Positions 7,155-10,289 of a DNA stretch of 10,289 bases are shown one piece after another. Both the position numbers and the translations under genes were made by a program. Each line of letters opens with the position of its first letter. Position 1 is the stretch's first letter. Origin of the DNA: an uncultured Hungatella sp. (GTDB taxonomy: Bacteria > Bacillota > Clostridia > Lachnospirales > Lachnospiraceae); assembly GCA_910585435.1 (NCBI GenBank), contig CAJUEJ010000051.1, positions 1-10,289 on the forward strand, given 5' to 3'. The notes beneath the pieces are model-generated. The model was given only the letters and a program-made list of their open reading frames with translations, was not told the DNA's origin and did no database searches.

Positions 7155-7913
7155 TCAATTTTCCGCCATCACCAAGACTAGCGACAGATTATCCCCAGCT
7201 CCGTTCTGGAGCACCTGTTCCCAAATCCCCCGAGACATGGTATCAGGCTTTTTTGATCGCAGCGCAGAAAACGAGAACCTTTTCAGGCTTTCCTCCGGAC
7301 AATATTTATAGACACCGTCACTGCACAAAAGAAACAGATTCTTCCCTTTACACGAATCGCTTTGTATGGAATACTGAAGGTCCTCCCGTATTCCCACAGC
7401 ATTTACCAGAAAGCCGAAATTCTCATTGTCCTCCACCTGCTGCCTGGTCATGCCCTGTACATTCTCAGGTTGATTCTCCCATACGTCATCCGTTGTAAGC
7501 TGAACAAATCTTTTTCCCAAAATCCCGGATTTTGCGTGATAGCACCGGCTGTCCCCACAGGAAAACAGGACCCAGCCATCTTTATCCAGCCACAGGGCTA
7601 CCAGCGTGGATCCACAGATGGCCCCTGCCTCCGTATGGAAATAGATCTCCTCGTTTGCTTTTGAAAAAGTCTCCCTAAGTTCTTCAATTACCTGCGAAAA
7701 AGCAGGGCGCTTCACGCAATACTCATAATGCTTCCACCACTCTGATGCCTTTTCCTTTATTGTGCTGCTGGCGCGGGCCCCGTCCTGATGACCGCCCATT
7801 CCGTCAGCCACAACGAACAGCCCTGCCGTGCCGTCCGTACCGCAAAACACCGCGTCCTGATTCTCCTGTCTTACCAGTCCCGTTTCGCAAAATGACGTAT
7901 ATTGAATTTTCAT
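7155..7913 (-). CDS. PP2C-family protein serine/threonine phosphatase
   Basis: This gene encodes 252 residues, the normal length for a stand-alone bacterial PP2C. It has no signal peptide and is cytoplasmic. The metal-binding motifs are all present: RQENQDA (15-21), FVVADGMGGHQDG (33-45), GSTLVALWL (101-109), SCGDSR (118-123), LLCSDG (195-200) and GAGDNLSLV (238-246). The acidic ligands D20, D37, D199 and D241 are therefore intact and the enzyme is probably active. PP2C enzymes remove phosphate from Ser/Thr. The ATG overlaps the TAA of the VWA-FHA gene (TAATG), and the nearest SD-like AGGG is 13 bases away, so translation is probably coupled to that gene. This implies a working pair: phosphatase and phosphopeptide-binding FHA module. 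A cognate Ser/Thr kinase is not in the window and may be encoded nearby or elsewhere. Confidence 0.96.
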   Translation of the reverse strand: MKIQYTSFCETGLVRQENQDAVFCGTDGTAGLFVVADGMGGHQDGARASSTIKEKASEWWKHYEYCVKRPAFSQVIEELRETFSKANEEIYFHTEAGAICGSTLVALWLDKDGWVLFSCGDSRCYHAKSGILGKRFVQLTTDDVWENQPENVQGMTRQQVEDNENFGFLVNAVGIREDLQYSIQSDSCKGKNLFLLCSDGVYKYCPEESLKRFSFSALRSKKPDTMSRGIWEQVLQNGAGDNLSLVLVMAEN

Positions 7914-9496
7914 TATCGAATTTCAACCCTCATTTTAAGATTTCCTATTTTCAGCACGCACCCGGTGTAAATCTCGGCAGAGCTGACTATCTTCTTGCCA
8001 TCCATATAAGTACCGTTAGAGCGGCTCAGATTTTCCACATATATTTTCCCGTTGGATCCGTAGATCCGGCAGTGTTTCCCGGATACGGTCTCCTCGTAAT
8101 TCAGACAGATCTGACAGTCCGCATCATACCCGACTAAAACCGATGAATCCAGGGATACCTCAAACCGCTTGATTGGATTGCCCACATCCTCAAGTATCAG
8201 TGTATGGGCGGCCTCCTGTCCCCACACAAACATGGTAGAGCGCTGCTGTGCTGTCTCCTCGCTTCCGGCCATCTGTGTCACATGTCTGCTGGCATTTCCC
8301 CCTGCGCCGGACATAGTATCGTTGCTTTTCGGACCGGCAGGCACAAAGGCGTCTTTCTTTTGACGGCTCCGTTTCAGAAAGAGCAGCACCCCGGCAATTA
8401 ACCCGATTATCAAAATACCTGCACCGGCAATCAGAGCTTTCATAAGCCCTGCCGAAAGGCCCGGCGCCGAAGGCTCCGGTGCTGCCTCAGTAGTCGGGGC
8501 AGGCGCTGTCGTCGCAGGCGGGGCTGTCGTGGGGGCCGCTGTAGAGGGAGCCTCTGTGGCCGGTGTCTCCGTAGTCTCCGCAACCGTGCTGAAAGGCATC
8601 ACCATCTCAATGGAATCGGAGATACTCTGTTCGCCCGATTTGACGACCAGGTTAACTCCTTTGCGTGTTCCGTCACAGTCCTTGTCTTTCGGCGTTATCA
8701 CCACTTTCAGCGCCTGGTTCAGGGAAGAAACACTGTCTATTATGGTCATGGGATCTGACACATCATCAAGAAGCCAGGAATCTCCACCTGTCAGCCTTGA
8801 TAAGACAAACATATTCTTCAGCTGCTCATTATTATTTTTATAAGTACATCCCAGTGTAAAAATCGGATAAGGTGTCTTCTCTAACGCATCGTACAGCTCT
8901 TCCTTTGTATATCCAATGGATTTATTATCAACGCCGTCTGAAATAATCACAATTCGTTTCAGAGTTGCCTTGTTTTCCGTATTATTTTCCTTATTCATTT
9001 CTGACAGCATGGTATAAAGCACATCTGTCAGATACGTTTCCTGATTATTGTATGTGATTCCGTCTATGGCCTGTTTTACCTGCACATAATCCGTACATTT
9101 TTCCACAAGATACTGAATCTCATCAGAAAATACGGCAATGGTAAACTGCTCTCCGTTCATCCGGTTGGCAGCAAGTTCTGACATTATAGTACGGATTATA
9201 GGTCTGTATTTTTCCACAACGGAAAGAGAATTATCCAGCAGGATAATCGTTTCTATGGGAACCGTTTCCTTTTCAATAGGGTAACTCTCTATCTTCTCAA
9301 CCTCGCTTGTCCCCACCTGACATTGAATCTCACAGTTCTCCCCCGGATTCTGCACATACAAAACAATATTTTTTCCCTCTGTCCCAAAGCTTACTATCTC
9401 ACCGGCCCCTGCGGCAGCCAGTGCGATATGGGTATATAAAAGTACTGCCAATAGACCTGCGATGCTGCCTCTGCTCCAAGTTTTCTTCATAAACAT
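7913..9496 (-). CDS. Membrane sensor-like protein: signal peptide, extracellular VWA, TM helix, cytoplasmic FHA
   Basis: This gene encodes 527 residues. Residues 1-29 are a signal peptide (MFMKKTWSRG, a hydrophobic core, then IALAAAG). Residues about 80-265 form a von Willebrand A domain with an intact MIDAS: D88-x-S90-x-S92 (LLDNSLS), T157 (YLTDVL) and D187 (IISDGVD). Residues 304-345 are a Thr/Pro/Ala-rich linker. Residues 351-374 are a transmembrane helix followed by KRSRQKK (stop-transfer). Residues 433-525 form an FHA domain: the S472/H475 pair (VSGKH) and NGT (494-496) are kept, but the usual Arg after Gly456 is Tyr457. Predicted topology is VWA outside and FHA inside. The SD AGAGG lies 7 bases before the ATG at 9496, which favours this start over the ATG at 9490. 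The gene lies between the WXG100 genes and PP2C, so it probably relays or scaffolds a signal for T7SS. Ligand unknown. Confidence 0.95.
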   Translation of the reverse strand: MFMKKTWSRGSIAGLLAVLLYTHIALAAAGAGEIVSFGTEGKNIVLYVQNPGENCEIQCQVGTSEVEKIESYPIEKETVPIETIILLDNSLSVVEKYRPIIRTIMSELAANRMNGEQFTIAVFSDEIQYLVEKCTDYVQVKQAIDGITYNNQETYLTDVLYTMLSEMNKENNTENKATLKRIVIISDGVDNKSIGYTKEELYDALEKTPYPIFTLGCTYKNNNEQLKNMFVLSRLTGGDSWLLDDVSDPMTIIDSVSSLNQALKVVITPKDKDCDGTRKGVNLVVKSGEQSISDSIEMVMPFSTVAETTETPATEAPSTAAPTTAPPATTAPAPTTEAAPEPSAPGLSAGLMKALIAGAGILIIGLIAGVLLFLKRSRQKKDAFVPAGPKSNDTMSGAGGNASRHVTQMAGSEETAQQRSTMFVWGQEAAHTLILEDVGNPIKRFEVSLDSSVLVGYDADCQICLNYEETVSGKHCRIYGSNGKIYVENLSRSNGTYMDGKKIVSSAEIYTGCVLKIGNLKMRVEIR

Positions 9497-9508
9497 TCAC
9501 AATCCTCT

Positions 9509-9545
9509 CAAGGCTTTGCCACGGAGGTCCGAGACAAAGCCCTTG
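9509..9545 (-). repeat. Hairpin between the WXG100 pair and the VWA-FHA gene
   Basis: On the minus strand CAAGGGCTTTG (9545-9535) and CAAAGCCTTG (9518-9509) form a 10-bp stem with one bulged base and a 16-base loop. No T tract follows on the minus strand; the next bases are the GAGAGG Shine-Dalgarno of the VWA-FHA gene. The loop contains ACCTCC, which could pair with that Shine-Dalgarno. On the plus strand the same stem is followed by TTTTTCTTTC and would look like a terminator, but no plus-strand gene precedes it. A role in mRNA processing, partial termination or translation control is plausible. Confidence 0.5.
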
Positions 9546-9569
9546 TTTTTCTTTCATCTGTAATTGTTT

Positions 9570-9881
9570 TTAGATGTAATCTGTCTTTAAAGATCTGTTT
9601 GCCTGAGTGTTCTTCTGTTCGGATTTTTCATAGTTGGTCGCCATATCCTGCAAATCCTTTACATGCTCTGCGATTTTTTTGCTGATCTGAGTCATGTCTT
9701 CCTGCAGGCGGTTAAACTGCTGGATATACGCATTTGCTGCGTCGCCTTCGAATGCGCTCTTCAAAGAGTTCACCTTCTGCATCATTGTATCTGTGGTAGA
9801 CTTTACAGTCCGGTTGCTCTGTCCAAATGAGTTGGAAGTATTTTTAAGTACCTGAGGGGTTACCAGTAATTCACCTTGCAT
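9570..9881 (-). CDS. WXG100-family (ESAT-6-like) T7SS protein with F-E-G turn
   Basis: This gene encodes 103 residues and an all-helical product without a signal peptide. It has the WXG100 layout: helix 1 (about 8-40), a turn at F44-E45-G46 (SAFEGDAANAY), and helix 2 (about 48-85). The export motif YxxxE follows at Y84-E88 (NYEKSE). The turn has Phe in place of the canonical Trp, a substitution seen in some family members. WXG100 proteins form helical-hairpin homo- or heterodimers exported by the EssC-type ATPase. The SD AAGGAG lies 9 bases before ATG. It starts 33 bases after the stop of the other WXG100 gene, so the two are surely co-transcribed and may heterodimerise. A 73-base gap containing a hairpin separates it from the next gene. 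Confidence 0.95.
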   Translation of the reverse strand: MQGELLVTPQVLKNTSNSFGQSNRTVKSTTDTMMQKVNSLKSAFEGDAANAYIQQFNRLQEDMTQISKKIAEHVKDLQDMATNYEKSEQKNTQANRSLKTDYI

Positions 9882-9914
9882 AGTTGTAATCTCCTTTTTT
9901 CAATATTTTATTTT

Positions 9915-10214
9915 TTATGAATTTCTTACGCTTGCAATACTTGTATTGGTGTTCTCTACCTTGTCGTACTCATCCGCATTCTGGCGCAGCACACGGATAA
10001 ACTCCTGAATGCCTCTGTGAAACTCGTCAAACTTTGTCGCATCCTTCTGGAATTCCTTATCGAATGCATTGCGCGCGTCGCCCTTCCACTGATTCCCCAA
10101 AGTAGAATTGTAGCCTTTGAGCTTTGTCACCTCATTTTTAAATTTGTTGTTTAAAGTCTCCAGCTCATTCGCTCTGCTCCTGAGGGTCTGCGGGGTTACT
10201 CTGATCTTAGCCAT
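9915..10214 (-). CDS. WXG100-family (EsxA-like) T7SS protein
   Basis: This gene encodes 99 residues, the classic length. Helix 1 spans about 7-38, the W43-K44-G45 turn is in NQWKGDARNAF, and helix 2 spans about 47-84. The C-terminal YxxxE export motif is at Y83-E87 (DEYDKVEN). No signal peptide is present. The product is expected to be exported through a T7SSb channel as a dimer and may also be needed for export of other substrates (family knowledge). The SD AGGAGG lies 9 bases before ATG. It is the first complete gene at the right end of the window, followed closely by the F-E-G paralogue. The two share the VTPQ(T/V)L start of helix 1, the GDA(R/A)NA segment and the YxxxE tail, so they are paralogues. 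Confidence 0.96.
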   Translation of the reverse strand: MAKIRVTPQTLRSRANELETLNNKFKNEVTKLKGYNSTLGNQWKGDARNAFDKEFQKDATKFDEFHRGIQEFIRVLRQNADEYDKVENTNTSIASVRNS

Positions 10215-10259
10215 GATATAAATCCTCCTGTTTTCTTTATATAACTTCTCGGAATCTTC

Positions 10260-10279
10260 AGCCCTTATTTCACAGGGCT
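10260..10279 (-). repeat. Short perfect inverted repeat upstream of the first WXG100 gene
   Basis: AGCCCT (minus strand, 10279-10274) and AGGGCT (10265-10260) form a 6-bp stem with an 8-base loop, about 45 bases before the WXG100 start codon. No T tract follows on the minus strand, so it does not look like a terminator for upstream genes. A TTATATAAAG stretch lies between it and the gene, but no good -35 was found, so the promoter of the cluster is probably farther upstream, outside the window. Confidence 0.35.
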
Positions 10280-10289
10280 TTCAGAACCT

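Noticed and set aside
7108..8137. Several plus-strand open frames opposite the PP2C and VWA-FHA genes
   Set aside because: They are antisense to genes with complete, recognisable domains, lack family motifs and have no convincing ribosome sites.
9490..9496. Alternative start of the VWA-FHA protein at the ATG at 9490 (MKKTW)
   Set aside because: It would look more like a classic signal peptide, but the AGAGG site is 13 bases away, against 7 for the ATG at 9496. The upstream start is preferred, although the difference is only two residues.
9509..9555. Plus-strand intrinsic terminator reading of the hairpin (stem followed by TTTTTCTTTC)
   Set aside because: No plus-strand gene is supported anywhere upstream of it. 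It could at most stop antisense transcription, so I list it as a hairpin and not as a terminator.

Overview
The window looks like a piece of a Clostridia chromosome, most likely Lachnospiraceae or a close relative. I infer this from the moderate GC content, the strong GGAGG-type ribosome binding sites, exported proteins carrying choline-binding-type cell wall repeats, and a type VII secretion (T7SSb/ESX-like) gene set of the Firmicutes style. Every gene I can support lies on the minus strand, so transcription runs from the right edge to the left. I see no RNA genes, CRISPR array, insertion sequence or attachment site.

The right part (about 10289 down to 4120) reads as one T7SS-associated cluster of eight genes. 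In transcription order they are: a WXG100 protein with a canonical W-K-G turn (10214-9915); a second WXG100-family protein with F-E-G in the turn (9881-9570); a signal peptide-VWA-transmembrane-FHA protein (9496-7913); a PP2C protein phosphatase overlapping it by one base (7913-7155); a 408-residue putative T7SS substrate with a WXG-like helical head, a YxxxE motif and a long Gly/Ala-rich alternating tail (7053-5827); two tandem DUF4176 paralogues (5745-5410 and 5392-5066); and an exported transglutaminase-like protein with a cell-wall-binding repeat (5025-4120). A strong intrinsic terminator (4108-4076) closes the cluster. The membrane ATPase (EssC-like) and other core components are not in the window and would be expected upstream, past the right edge.

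The left part (3953 to the left edge) is one very long reading frame that is still open at position 1. It has 1317 complete codons plus two bases. It encodes a secreted, multi-domain surface protein: signal peptide, a long Ala-Glu-Thr repeat stalk, several beta-rich regions, a putative-Ig (He_PIG-like) domain, an X2-like domain, a Ser/Gly linker and choline-binding-type repeats. It has its own promoter (extended -10) and a 5' leader with an inverted repeat, so it is a separate transcription unit from the T7SS cluster.

As a working model (inference), the two small WXG100 proteins and the 408-residue protein are substrates, and the DUF4176 proteins are cytoplasmic partners or chaperones of that substrate. 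The VWA-FHA protein and PP2C form a trans-membrane sensing and Ser/Thr-phosphorylation switch. The transglutaminase-like enzyme acts at the cell wall. The most interesting parts are the VWA-TM-FHA/PP2C pair, in which the FHA domain lacks its usual phosphothreonine-contact Arg, and the 408-residue substrate, whose tail matches no toxin fold I can name.
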